DNA of 64,000 nucleotides from Ichthyophis bannanicus (Eukaryota > Chordata > Amphibia > Gymnophiona > Ichthyophiidae). The stretch lies in the NCBI GenBank assembly GCA_033557465.1, contig CM066033.1:911240808-911304807 (forward strand), given 5' to 3'. A program made the translations under genes and the position numbers. The notes under the pieces are model-generated. The model worked only from the letters and a program-made list of their open reading frames with translations, was not told where the DNA came from and made no database searches. Shown one piece after another: positions 42,729 to 54,044 of this stretch (position 1 is its first letter; every line of letters begins with the position of its first letter).

Positions 42729-43258
42729 GTAAGTTAACCTTTCATATCATCATGCTTACATTTTCTTTTCACAAACAGTGTATTCTAACCTTATAATATC
42801 TGTCAAAAACCCAGTCACAACACTGATCTCATCCAAGTTTACGTCATCCAAACTTATGTCATTTCTGTCAGCATAACAATTTCTGCTCATCCTCATATGT
42901 ATTTGGGACCAGTCTGATTTTTCATATCCTTACCACAGTCCTTCTTGGTGTTCGTTTTTGCCAGCAATCCTACTACAACTGTAATTGCCATCAGACTTAT
43001 TGTATGTGTATTGCCAAATACCAAGCAACATCATAATCTCTCACAGACATGTTGGGTCTTTGTGATTCATCTCATGATGTCAAGCCATTGTTGCAAACTT
43101 GCTGCACTTACACATCCAACTGTAAATACTTTGGCTACCAGTCGTTGACTGATTTACCATATCTGTGTCACCACTCCTATCGTACAGGCCAGCTAGCTAA
43201 TCTCTCCCCTGCTTACCAGACCTACCACTAGCCCTTGCCATATCTGTCCATATCACAT

Positions 43259-44065
43259 TGTAGCAGCTGATAAGCATGCAATAAATAATACCAGGAGTCA
43301 GTTCAAAGATCCAAGCCAATTTATTGTGCACATGGCTCAGTTAGTCAAAGCTTCAAAAAGGACTGAGCAAAGTTCTTACAGAAACATATTCATTTATACA
43401 TTTTTTTTCGGCTTGATACATGCAGACTTTCTATTGGTTCCAATGCCCCCTGCACTTGTCCAATCAGAGATCCTTTCTGGGCCTAGCTCCCTGCTCCCCC
43501 TTCCCAAACTGTTCTAACAAAGGTGCAGTTTTTAGGCATCGATACTATTTATTTATTTATTTATTTAACAGTTTTTATATACCGCACTATTCATCATCAG
43601 CGCGGTTTACATTTTAACAACCTTGTACTTAAGCATAAAACATATGTCAAGTTTACAGATAACAGGGAGTGAAACAGGGATAATGGGGTTAAAGATAAGA
43701 TAAGATAATAACAAATATTCACAACTATTTACAGCAAATTAGCATAGGTTTTGAGCTTCATAGGTTAGGGATCACGAGATTTTAATCTGGGGCGAGCAAT
43801 GGAGTTTAGGGGACTTACTTGACTATCCTGCTCCGAGGTAGTTTCTAGCTCTAGGAATGCATGTATTGAAACATTTCTATCATCAGAACACAAAAGAATG
43901 ATGGAAGATTTATGCACTCATGAAAACTTCTTATTAAGCAATTTTAAAACAGCTTTCTCAAACTTTTACAGACTTTGGTTCTTTCTCTTAGATGGGGGTT
44001 AGGATCAGGGCCTAACTTACAGGCCTTTCATATTTGCAGACTATTATAGGCCATAGCCTGCCACA
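43259..44065 (-). repeat. ERV 3' LTR (with insertion)
   Basis: 529 bp of LTR plus 278 bp inserted at 43549-43826. The minus strand has AATAAA near 43318-43323 as polyadenylation signal. Confidence 0.93.
43549..43826 (-). mobile_element. 5'-truncated L2-type LINE 3' end inside the LTR
   Basis: The minus strand ends AATGTAAACCGCGCTGATG, then GCGGTATATAAAAAC and AAATAAATAAATA. ACTAT on both sides is a probable short target duplication. The partner LTR lacks it, so it inserted after the provirus. Confidence 0.85.
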
Positions 44066-44076
44066 TTCCCCCCTTT
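44066..44076 (-). other. ERV polypurine tract
   Basis: AAAGGGGGGAA on the minus strand, directly against the 3' LTR; primes plus-strand DNA synthesis in retroviruses. Confidence 0.85.
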
Positions 44077-44137
44077 GATTATTCTCAACCGCAAGTGAGA
44101 GAGGGTGAGAATAAAATCACATACTTGCATAGAAGCA

Positions 44138-44724
44138 TCATTTTGGGGTATAGGGTAGTATTGTCACATAGCTAATACTTTTCATAGCTGCCTTCCTTTC
44201 TACAGTGCTATCAATGGCTGCTGACTTTACTCGACTGTGATGAATCCAGGGTTTGAGCTCTGCAACTTTAACTGCAGTTGGGGTTAATAAAATGACAACA
44301 TAAGGTCCCTTCCAATGCGGTGCCAACGGTGTCTTTCTCCACTCTTTGATCCACACCGAGACTCCAGGCTTGAGAGGATGCAGGGGTTCTGTTAGATGGA
44401 TGGGCAGCTGATCTTGTACCCACGTATGAAGACTCTGCAAAACAGAACTTAAAACCAATAGTTCTTGTCTAGTAATTTCAGATCTAATCTGTTCCATATC
44501 TCCCTTTATTCCCTATACAATAGGCGGGGGTTGCCCATACAGAATCTCAAAAGGGGAACTCCTAAAGACTTAGTAGGGGCTAAGTATATCCTAAGAAGGG
44601 CTATAGGAAGAACCTGGGGCCACTTCAGGTGAACTTCTTGGCAAAGTTTGGACAACTGAGATTTCAGGGTTCTATTCATACATTCTACTTTTCCTAAATT
44701 CTGAGATCTGTAGGCAGTATGCAT
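44138..44724 (-). pseudogene. pol: ERV integrase remnant joined to env-tail remnant
   Basis: 44506-44724 holds the end of the integrase core (HTAYRSQNLGKVECMNR), and 44138-44497 the C-terminal domain with LHPLKPGVSVWIKEW, HWKGPYVVILLTP and PWIHHSRVK, the GPY/F-type module of gamma-type integrases. The zinc-binding N-terminus and first catalytic Asp residues are deleted, since RNase H sequence ends about 65 bp upstream of 44724. After about 44218 the open frame continues into IDSTVERKAA, which matches the cytoplasmic end of the related env at 62120 ([10 protein letters not shown]). An env-spanning deletion has thus joined pol to the last codons of env. Not functional. Confidence 0.82.
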
Positions 44725-44785
44725 CTGATAATGTCAATATCTCGGGATCATACTTAATGGACTTGCTTCCTGAGATTATCAACCC

Positions 44786-45163
44786 TCATTCTTTGTACAG
44801 GGCCCCATGTGCATGCAAGGTTGTAAGGGCATACTTGGAATCTGTGTACACATTGAGACAGAGCCCTTTTCCTATTTTCAGTGCTCTAGTGAGAGCTATC
44901 AGTTCAGCTTTCTGTGCTGAAGTTCCTGGGGCCAGAGCTGTGGACTCAGCCACCAGATCAAGGGTCACCACTGCATACCCGGCACAACAATGTCCATTAA
45001 TGATGACAAGACTGCTTCCATCTACAAAGAAAGTCTGTTCAGGGTTCTCCAAAGGAACATCAGTCAAATCCAGGCGACTTGAGAATACAGTGTCCATAAT
45101 TTCTAAACAGTCATGATCAGGGGGTAACAGCGTAGCAGGATTCAAAGCTTGACTGACCATCAA
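44786..45163 (-). pseudogene. pol: ERV RNase H domain
   Basis: The minus strand shows FFVDGSS with the first Asp, AELIALTRAL with the Glu and VYTDSKYAL with the second Asp of the retroviral RNase H active site. The final His-containing part is lost in the deletion leading to the integrase. In an intact virus it removes RNA from RNA:DNA hybrids. It is preceded in frame-shifted continuity by the RT connection region. Confidence 0.82.
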
Positions 45164-46320
45164 TTGTATCTGGGGGTTTCATACAACATACTCTGATACT
45201 TCAACATTTGTGAATTTGTGAGCCAGAAACTTCCTTTGTGTTTCATAATGGTCAGAACAGAGTGTGGTACAGTAACTTGAAGATTCTGTCTCAAAGTGAG
45301 CTTGTCTGCTTTGCTCACTAGGAGGGCTGTAGCTGCAACAGCTCTCAAACAAGGGGGCCAGCCTTTTGCAACTACATCCAATTGTTTTGACAAATAGGCT
45401 ACTGGCCGTTGCCAAGATCCAAGAGATTGAGTCAACACTCCTAGAACATTTCCTTGTGACTCATGGACATAGAGACTGAAAGGTTTTCTGGACATCTGGT
45501 AGACCGAGAGCTGGTGATAACATCAGAGCGGTTTTCAAAGATCGAAAGGCTGCATCCTGTTCAGGTCCCCACTCCAATGGAGACCTTTCCATTCCTTTGG
45601 TAGCTTGATACAAGGGTTTTGCTAGCAGCGCAAAATTAGGGATCCATATACGACAGTATCCTGCAGCACCCAAGAAGGCTCTCACTTGCCTCCTGGTGGT
45701 TGGAGTAGGAATACTGCATACAGCTTCTTTGTGTTCTGGTCCCAGGCGTCGAATTCCGCTGGACAACTGGAATCCCAGATATTTAACTTGTTTGACATAA
45801 TCGCGCCTTGGCTCTTGAGACTTTGTATCCAGCCTCATTTAAAAGATGCAAGAGTTCACTGGTGGCTTGTAGACATTCACTTTCTGTATTTGTGGCTATG
45901 AGCAAGTTGTCCACTTACTGGAGAAGAACCCTTTCTCCTGGGTTCACATAGTAGCTTGAAAGATCCTGATTTAAAGCAGCACTGAAGAGAGTAGGTGAAT
46001 TCTTAAATCCTTGGGGTAATCGAGTCCAGGTAAGCTGACCCCGCCTTCCTGTTGTGGGGTCTTGCCATTCAAAAGCGAACAAAAGTTGACTGGTGGGGGC
46101 TAAGCGTATACAGAAGAAGGCCTCTTTCAGGTCCAGGACAGTCGGGGAAGAGGATACTGCTTCACATGCACTGGTTCCACTCCTGGCTTGAGGGTGACAA
46201 TGACAGGGGCTATGTTCTTCGCTAGGCCAGGTGGATTATCTTCTGCCCATACTTCAGGTTTGGGGGCATACTTCAGGTGGGGCTAAAAGGTTGGTGGGTA
46301 TACAGGAACTAGCTAACTTG
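45160..46320 (-). pseudogene. pol: ERV reverse transcriptase, inactivated
   Basis: The thumb/connection part (45160-45838) reads VKYLGFQLSSG, GAAGYCRIWIPNF, PLYQATKG and PLEWGPEQDAAF, typical of gamma-type RT. Upstream, around 45906-45920, the catalytic YxDD position reads stop-Val-Asp-Asn, so both a stop and loss of a catalytic Asp are present. Further upstream the frame is broken repeatedly, with palm fragments only. Confidence 0.82.
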
Positions 46321-46332
46321 GTTGGAGATGCA

Positions 46333-46660
46333 CTATAGAACCGCTACTCTTCTTCTCGGGGAACAGTCAAGCACCATCAATCCAGCAGGCTTTGGGTTCA
46401 CAGTCATTTGCATTTCTCCCCCTTCAGCAAAGGATATCGGTGCCTGGAGCTTTGCAAGCAGATCTCGGCCCAAAAGTGGAATAGGGCATTCAGGCATATA
46501 CAAGAACTGGTGTGTTATTTTCTGTCCCCCTAGTTCACACATGCGGTTCTGCAGGAAAGGCTTTGTGGCCTTAGCCCCAGTAGCTCTGACAATGCTGATG
46601 CATCGAGAAGACAAAGGGGCTACTGGCTTTAGTATTCTGCTCCTGTATCCCCCATAAAGT
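46333..46660 (-). pseudogene. pro: ERV protease remnant
   Basis: The active-site triplet DTGA is present near 46640-46655 on the minus strand, followed by a frame change. 46333-46614 then continues with LLGRDLLAKLQAPISF, the conserved C-terminal protease segment. The enzyme would cut Gag-Pol; the break prevents it here. Confidence 0.78.
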
Positions 46661-46821
46661 CCATATATTGGTCCCCTATTTTCAAACTGACCATAGGCTC
46701 CTGGTGACCCAGGGAAAACTTGGAGTCCGGTCTGGTCTAGTCTTCATCCATGTCATAGCCTGTTGCAACTGCCACTCCCTGAATAGCTTCTTCCCTCTCT
46801 TGCTGGAACACTGTGCTCGGT

Positions 46822-47607
46822 TTATTCTTCCATGACTCTGAAATCAACCTCCTGTTCTCCAAGTACTCCCTCCTCCCCTCCTGGGGGTGGAGTCAAGATG
46901 CGGGCATTCACTTCTCTAATGTCCTTCTTCTCTGCAATGGGCGCACTGATTCGCACCCAGTGGGGGCCGATCATTTTCACGACCCCTTCCACTTCTTCTG
47001 CTCCTTCGATTAGGAAAACCTCCTCCACGTCATTCAACTAAAGTATCAGCAAGAAGATCTGCTTTCTTCTTTATCTTACATTCACTTTCTCTGTCACATT
47101 CATTTTCACGATTCACAAAAGCTTTCTGAGCAACTTCCATTAACTGTGCTGTATTCATACCCACAAATCCATTCATTTTCTGTAATTTTCGTCTTATATC
47201 TCTCTGGGACTGACTGACAAAAACTGCATTTACCATGCGCAAATTCTCCTTGGCTGCTGAATCGAATGGGGTATATAGTGAGGGCTGCCTGCACTATTTG
47301 GGTCCCATTAGTTTAATCAAATCCTAAGGCTTCTCAGTGTAGGAGGCATAATGCATCTTTCAGTTCAGTAAATCAGTGGCAGAAACAAGGCTGGTCGGCT
47401 GGCTTTCGGTATTAAGGGTGGATAGGCCCTGGACCTGGCGCAATGGTATAACGTGACCATCCCTTTTACTGGTAGTTGTACTTCTGAAGGCATACGGCAA
47501 TCGGGACTGTCTGGGTTCCACTTCATGTTCTTGGGCGCTGGCTGTGAGTGACCCTGAACTGGCAAATGAATCCCTGCTTGTAGTGTCATCGGTGGACTGT
47601 GGCCCAC
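46822..47607 (-). pseudogene. gag: ERV gag capsid/late region remnants
   Basis: 47030-47242 contains VSQSQRDIRRKLQKMNGF and VAQKAFVNRE, like the capsid C-terminal domain of gamma-type Gag. 47365-47607 is Pro-rich and resembles the region just before and at the capsid start. Most of the capsid N-terminal domain is missing between them. 46822-47037 is an acidic open stretch with no clear nucleocapsid zinc knuckle. Frames differ from piece to piece. Confidence 0.65.
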
Positions 47608-47873
47608 TCGGAGTACTTTAAACTGAGCCGGGGCTTTCGGTCAGGAGGGGGTGCATGTCCTCCTGCTGCGGAGGTGGCTGGTGAACTACTTGGGGTACAT
47701 CTGCAGGGAGGTGTCCCCCCCCTGCCCCAGGCTCTGCCCGGGGTGGTGGCAGAGCTGAGGGAACTGGCCTATAAAGATAATAAACGGGCAGGTTTTTTGT
47801 TTCAAACTTCCGGGCCCCCCTCCCTTGTGTTTGCTACTAATCTCCCACACTGTTTCTCATAGCAACGCTTTAT

Positions 47874-48134
47874 TCAGGAGGGCCTTTTTTTTTTTTCTCT
47901 CTCACAAACATTTAACCAGGAGTCTATGTAGGGGAACTGATCAGGGAACATTTTTTGTACAATCTGATGAACACGGGAAACTACATTAACATCAAAGGTG
48001 CCCTCACGGGGCCATGAAGTAGCTAACACTGGCCACTCCCTTTCACAGAGCATTTCTAATAGGGACGGAGACATTCTAATTCCATAGTCTCCAGCAAATC
48101 CCTTGCTAAAATTCCTAGTCATACATTTCATCAA
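47874..48134 (-). pseudogene. gag: ERV gag matrix domain remnant
   Basis: 86 codons open on the minus strand. LCEREWPVLATSWPREGTF and FPDQFPYIDSWLNV match the pattern of gamma-type matrix proteins (Trp-Pro, Gly-Thr-Phe, Pro-Asp-Gln-x-Pro-Tyr-Ile). The usual start, with a myristoylated Gly, is not seen. In the virus this domain targets Gag to membranes. Confidence 0.75.
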
Positions 48135-50104
48135 AATCTGCGTGGACTCCGACCCCCCCCCCCCATGGTGAAGTACTTGACAACAGACAGAGGGGGCGGG
48201 CAGTCAGGCTGCATTTTCCTGTGGACTAAACATAATGGATGTGTGTGCTCATTCTAAATAGGAACAATTTAGATAAAGTCCTTAAAATATAAAACTATTA
48301 TTTTGCAACATTTTATAACAACAATCCCAACAGAAAGAACTATGGCTCCTAACATGACGGCCACATATCTGTTACGTATGACTGGAATGAAATTACTTGG
48401 CATGGAAACTAACTGCCGGCCGTAATCAGCACTTAAGCTGAACAATGTCTCTGCAAAAGAAGTTACTTTAAATCTTACAGTTTAGGAAGCAGATATTCAA
48501 AAGAGATTCTGGATACTTTTTCATAAAGTGGGTGGATATCTGGAATACATATACACCCCTTTTTCTTCCTTTTTTATTTTTATTAACAATAAGTATGTCC
48601 TCTATGAGGTGCTTGCCGCAGTATATCAGGAATTAGAATTCAAGCACGATTAACTCCTCATTCACTCAGGATTTAAATCACTTTCAAATCGCGATCTGGT
48701 AACTACTGGATTGGGATGCTTCATAGTCCTGCCAGGGTTCTTAACCTCTACTTCAAACGTCAAAGGAAAAACAAAAGCAGTTTCCTTAATTTCTCTATCA
48801 TTTCTATTTGAACCATTACAGTGCTTGCTGAAAATTGGAACATAAAAAAATACAAGTCAAGGCTAAGCCCACAAATGCATTATACCTATAGCTCTACAGA
48901 AATCCTCCTCACTAGGTCCGTACAAGAACAGTTAAGGAACTCGAATGGGGTTAATAAGAACTTAACCCTTTCCAGGCTGAACCCAAAACTGTCGGGATTC
49001 AAAATTCTGACTAAACATTCTTATTAAATGATATATAATACATGACCATAGCAGAAGGAACATCACTATTAAAACATATTGAATAAAACAGGTACAATTT
49101 TCTGAAATAAGCACAAATTAACCCAGCTGCAGAACGTTGAAAATAAGCCTTCACAGGGTTAAAAGATACTAAACATTCCTTTGTACAGACATGCCCCTTC
49201 TCTCTGCTTGCCAGTCTTAGGCTGTGCTGAAGAAAAATAAAATCACAGAGACAGCTTGTCTTCGCTGTGCTGTGCTTAGACACAATTCCTTAAAGTGACT
49301 CTGGAGTTTTTGTTTTTCCTTTTCTCAGTACTGTTCCTTAATTAATAACCTTACATTATACCAGAAGTGAAACCTGCGGTTTAAACAGATAACAAAAATC
49401 AGATACAAACAACAAACAGTAAGGACGGACAAACACCAAACGCTTCCTCCTTTTCACGACCTGGGCGCAGTCACCTGGCCAGAAACTGCGCTACTCAGGA
49501 GTCCGCTCTCGCTCGGTCTGTGTTTCAAGACCTCTCAATCACACAAGCAATCATATCATCACAAGAAATCATTTTTCAAATGCCCAGGGTTTTACTGACT
49601 AATTGACTATCCCAAACAAAGGGTCGGTGGCTTCTGTTTCCGCGCACTCATGCAGAGCATACTAGGACCGCCCGTATGAGAGGTGATCAATCTCTCTTGT
49701 CTCGCGTACCCATGCAAGACTTTCCCAGTTAGTCTATACCAATTCAGTCTCACGCACGCATGCAAGACTTTTTCCCCAGGCTTCACTGACTTTTCCCAGT
49801 CTCACATACTCATGCAAGACGTTCCCCAGGCTTCACTGACTTTTAAACAAGAAAATGTCTACTCACCAGATCCGGATACCACACCAGTTCTTCGGTTGGA
49901 TCCTGGACTACCCTCGGGTTCGGAGGTGTTTGACCAGCTGGACCCAGTGGCCTGCCGAGGCAAGGCGGAACCCTCTCTGATACAATAAGACCGGTGGCGC
50001 CAGAGAATTCCCCTGCGGTCGGACAGACATGGTTCCAACCGGACCAAACCTTTGAGGCGAGAAGTCGTGGTATATTCACTTGCATACCATCCGCTGCTCG
50101 CACA
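48135..50104 (-). other. Long ERV leader
   Basis: Nearly 2 kb between primer site and the first matrix codons, with no recognisable gene. About 49690-49850 has short direct repeats built on CATGCAAGACTTT and CCCAGGCTTCACTGAC. It may include packaging signals and foreign or decayed sequence. Confidence 0.6.
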
Positions 50105-50122
50105 TTCCGGCCCATCGCACCA
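50105..50122 (-). other. Candidate ERV primer-binding site
   Basis: The minus strand reads TGGTGCGATGGGCCGGAA, six bases after the 5' LTR. It begins TGG as expected for pairing with a tRNA CCA end. By eye it is closest to a glycine tRNA but not exact. Confidence 0.55.
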
Positions 50123-50128
50123 AGAATA

Positions 50129-50657
50129 TGTAGCAGCTGATAAGCATGCAATAAATAATACCAGGAGTCAGTTCAAAGATCCAAGCCAATTTATTGTGCA
50201 CATGGCTCAGTTAGTCAAAACTTCAAAAAGGACTGAGCAAAGTTCTTACAGAAACATATTCATTTATACATTTTTTTTCGGCTTGATACATGCAGACTTT
50301 CTATTGGTTCCAATGCCCCCTGCACTTGTCCAATCAGAGATCCTTTCTGGGCCTAGCTCCCTGCTCCCCCTTCCCAAACTGTTCTAACAAAGGTGCAGTT
50401 TCTAGGCATTGATACTATCCTGCTCCGAGGTCGTTTCTAGCTCTAGGAATGCATGTATTGAAACATTTCTATCATCAGAACACAAAAGAATAATGGAAGA
50501 TTTATGTACTCATGAAAACTTCTTATTAAGCAATTTTAAAACAGCTTTCTCAAACGTTTACAGACTTTGGTTCTTTCTCTTAGATGGGGGTTGGGATCAG
50601 GGCCTAACTTACAGGCCTTTCATATTTGCAGACTATTATAGGCCATAGCCTGCCACA
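50129..50657 (-). repeat. ERV 5' LTR
   Basis: 529 bp, TG...CA, matching 43259-44065 once the inserted tail there is removed. The right flank ACAT is the target duplication. Confidence 0.93.
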
Positions 50658-50661
50658 ACAT

Positions 50662-51119
50662 ATCCCTTCCGGTCTTACCATATCTTTCACTAGTCCAACT
50701 ATATGTGAAGGCCTGTTTTACACATCACGTTGATATAGGAATTGAAAGGTCCTGCTGTGCACAGTTCCCCCACATTTTACAGAAGGCTCTGCCACATATG
50801 GCACCTTTGGCAAAACGCCAACAACGATATGCAGGAGTGCACATGTAGTCACTGGCAGGAGCAATGACTTTTTTTTTGCCATAGGCAGTTTTTCAGAGTG
50901 CCCTTCTCTCCCCAAATTTCCACATCTGCAGCTTTTAAAATAGCTGTTCCCGACAGCATCAACCCCCCTATCCCTCACCTCCCCTGATATCAATAGTACT
51001 CCTCCCAGGTGCCCCCAATATCATTAAAAAACTCTGCACCCTCTCCCTGGACGTCAATAATACACCTCCTTCCCCTGCATCCCTCACTTCCCTTCTCCTC
51101 CCAACAAAGCCAGTTCCCC
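50662..51119. other. No gene recognised
   Basis: C/T-rich from about 50960 to 51120. Nothing supportable was seen. Confidence 0.5.
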
Positions 51120-51810
51120 CTACCCTCTCTTGGGTTTTATCATAACTAACGCTTGCTTAGCTTCTGAAGAGCCAGAGGGCACCCTTGTAGAGGTGGCCAT
51201 GTGGCTGTTAGATTCAGTTGAAGGAAGTGTCTGGTGGAGAAGGGACCCTTGAAGCTTAGTTTTTTTGCAGTATGCTGCATGGACCCAGGTCTGGAGGCCT
51301 TGACACTTCACTGCAGTATGAGTAGTGACTAGCACTTAATATGGAACTCTCCAGTGGGGTTCCTGTGAAGTGTTTTACAGAAGGATCTTAATGTAGACTC
51401 ATTTTCCAGGATGGATGAAGTGGCACTGCTGCTCCGGGGGGGCTGTGTGCACCTGCCAATGACAAGTCTTACCATAATTCATTAGCACCTTACAGTAGTT
51501 TAGAATTGTATCATTAATCAAGTGTATGGTCCAGTCTTTCTGTTCAGTGTAGATCTCATATTAAGTACCAGAGGAAGGGGCCACGTCAACCCAGTTTCTG
51601 CACTAAGTTTTGCAAGTGTGTTCTTTAATATGCCATTTTGATGCTCAGTTAGGCCAAAGACCTGTAGATAGTAAGGACAATGAAAACTTTGCTGAATCTT
51701 CAAAGCTTTCCAAACTTCTTTTATCATCTGGCCAATAAAGTGGGCACCTCTTTATTAATAGACGTATTCCAAAACGAGGGATAAAATCCCTCAATAATTT
51801 CTTACTCCCA
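51120..51810 (-). pseudogene. pol: Retroviral integrase fossil
   Basis: The minus strand from about 51810 reads DFIPRFGIR, then (51518-51727) MIKEVWKALKIQQSFHCPYY and LTEHQNGILKNTLAKL, the second half of a retroviral integrase core. 51120-51335 adds LQTWVHAAYCKKTK, like an integrase C-terminal segment. It differs clearly from the provirus at 43259-50657 and carries several frame breaks, so it is an older, different lineage. No LTRs were found. Confidence 0.6.
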
Positions 51811-52142
51811 ACCGGATTAGGCTCTCATCTGTTCCGAATACATACATGCTGTACAATAACCAAAACATATTCATAAGAACAGCATTTTTTCATTTGAATA
51901 AAATAAACTTGAATATTTACAAATGGACCCCGCAGTCTTCACTGAGCCTGGCAAATAGGACAGATCTTGACAGTTTTGCTGGGCCATTGATGGAAACTTT
52001 TTTTGGGGGGGGGAACAATTAAGCCTTATAGCATCAATCTTTTCTCCTTTGCTTAAATGAGCTACTCCATAGGCTATATCTTTTGATTCAAAAGCTTTGC
52101 AGATACAGACAGTTTTTCCTAAAACAAAGGTTCCTTCTACAG

Positions 52143-52943
52143 CAGTGATTCTTAACCTTGTTGGAGGTACTGAACCCCACCGGTTTCATATGCACATTCA
52201 CCGAACCCTTCTTTATTGAAAAATAAAATAAGATTTTTTTTCAAATTCAAGACATAGGTATATGTTTTACTGGTTCACAAAATGAATCGTGCATTAACAT
52301 CACTTCAACACAGCTGGTTTTATGAGTGTTTCACCAATGGTGTGTGGTTTACCCTGCTTTACGATCAGGTAAGCAACTTCGTACGATGCTGTGAGGATTG
52401 GTTTGTTGATGGGTACAAAGCCGAGAGCAGGCAGAGTAGCCTTTTCATCGAATCTGGCTCTCTTCACCTTGAATTCAGCAAGCGTTGTGTTCTTGTATTC
52501 CCCATCTCCATGCAGGTTAAGGAAGTGTTCCTTTAGTTTTGCTGGTACTAGACTAGAATTGCTTAACTTGGCATTGCAAATCATGCAGATAGGACGCTGA
52601 CTCCCATCACGTTCTGTTATATATGCGAATCCATGTTGTACATATTCGTCCGACCACTTTCTTATTTTGCTCGACATAGTATGGATTAAAATATTAAGAA
52701 AGAAATCACATGACATACCATCACGACAGTCACAAGTCGACTACTGAGTGCACAAAATTCCCTGCAGCACAGATTGACCAAGCAATGTAGTGTGATCACC
52801 TGCAGCCAATGATGGCCAAGCGGGGCGTGTCATCACGAATCATATGAGTTGGGTGCATGTCTTGTGTCTTGACCTCCGCCGAACCCCTGAGACTGACTCA
52901 CTGAACCTCTAGGGTTCGATCGAACCCAGGTTAAGAACCACTG
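52143..52943. mobile_element. Internally deleted hAT transposon
   Basis: Ends CAGTGATTCTTAACCT and (inverted) CAGTGGTTCTTAACCT, 15 of 16 matching, the terminal type of hAT elements. 801 bp, encoding only the transposase N-terminus. No clean 8-bp target duplication is visible. Confidence 0.8.
52300..52716 (-). pseudogene. hAT transposase N-terminus, BED zinc finger
   Basis: 138 codons. KWSDEYVQHGFAYITE, then CMICNAKLSNSSLVPAKL and KEHFLNLHG give the C-x2-C ... H-x4/5-H pattern of a BED-type zinc finger, followed by the start of the transposase body (TASYEVAYLIVKQGKPHTI). The catalytic RNase H-like and hAT dimerisation regions are absent. The finger would bind transposon ends. The open frame suggests a fairly recent copy. 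Confidence 0.78.
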
Positions 52944-53140
52944 TTACACCTGGCATAATTATAGGCAGTAGTTTCCTGTAGATCAGTTTTCTGACCATAA
53001 TGTTCATACATATAACAGGCAGATGTCCCTTTTGGTGGGCATGGTCGTTCCTTTGTTCCAGTCCCCATTAATTCACACAGGACTTCCAAACAAAACAAAA
53101 AAAGCTTATGCAGGACAAAACAGTCAAAGAAAATGTGCAC

Positions 53141-54044
53141 AAGCTAATGTTCCTGAGAAGACACCAATGTGGTTGCCCCAAAGGGAGTACTTCAGCAAAG
53201 AAACAAGACTCTGATGATTTATTATTCCAGACATGTCTCTCTCTTCTAGTCTCACAAGCTCGTGAACCACCGGAATTACAGCATGGATTAGAAGAAATGG
53301 CAAGATTCAGCTCTGAGGTCTGTGCTGTGCACCCTTGCTTTCAGTACTGCCCTCTTGGGACAACCTTGGTGTGGATGCACAGTTTCAACCCTCAGCCATC
53401 TCTCAGTTCATATAGAGTCCCTAAGGGCAATGTTTGTGCATTACTCTTAATTTATACTAGGAAAGATCACAGGGTTTCTAGGGAATACAGGAACACGTAT
53501 TCATTGGGTCACAGGGACCCACCAAGGCCCCTTGCTTTCAACATACCTCACTATGTGAAAGCCTTGGTGTGGTCGGCCAGTGGTTTAAGTTCCAGACTTG
53601 GGAAATTATAGTCGTTGACCAATTCACATCCCACTTCTCAGGACAAGCCTTAGATCATGTCACTGACACCACCTCTACCTCTCTGGCATGACAACATTAT
53701 GTCTTATTATCCATAATAATTTTTTCTTATCTAGAGGCGTGAATGGCAATTCTGACAGTAAATAGGCTGGAGAAAATTAAGCCTTATCAGAAGAGAATGA
53801 ATACAGACAGTCTTTCATTTTAACCCCTATTAGAGATTTCAAAAGGTCTCATCCTTTCAGGGTGGTGCTGGGGTTTCAGTGACAGATGGTCTGATTCAAA
53901 TTTTCAGCTCCTGGCATATGCCATCCTGGCTGGGTTTGCCAGGAAATTGTTGTAGAAACAAAGCCTCACACTGGGTTTGGGTCAGCATCTGCCAGAAATG
54001 CCTTCATTAAAGAAAATAAGAAAATATGACTGCAGGAGACGGGG
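53141..54044. other. No gene recognised
   Basis: A 167-codon + strand frame at 53108-53611 has no recognised motif and I do not call it a gene. The rest is non-coding as far as I can see. Confidence 0.45.

Larger units (their letters stand above)
43259..50657 (-). mobile_element. Gamma-type endogenous retrovirus, env-less, LTR to LTR
   Basis: Bounded by two LTRs (TG...CA) with ACAT directly repeated outside both (43255-43258 and 50658-50661), a 4-bp target duplication as in gammaretroviruses. Minus-strand order: 5' LTR, primer site, long leader, gag remnants, protease, RT, RNase H, integrase, polypurine tract, 3' LTR. The LTRs differ at about 8 of 529 positions by eye once a later insertion is removed. 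Every gene is damaged and env is absent. Confidence 0.93.
51995..53140 (-). other. Unassigned open stretches flanking the hAT insertion
   Basis: On the minus strand, GTFVLGKTVCICKAFE (about 52135 and down) and PPKGTSACYMYEHYGQKT (about 53050 and down) are open and face each other across the hAT at 52143-52943. They look like one interrupted Cys-containing protein. I do not recognise it; a retroviral glycoprotein is possible, but its position upstream of the integrase fossil argues against one simple provirus. Confidence 0.35.

Noticed and set aside
43541..43600. Tandem ATTT run as a microsatellite of interest
   Set aside because: It is the tail of the LINE fragment inserted in the LTR.
53108..53611. 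167-codon + strand ORF as a gene
   Set aside because: No recognisable domain, start context or splice sites; it sits among repeats.
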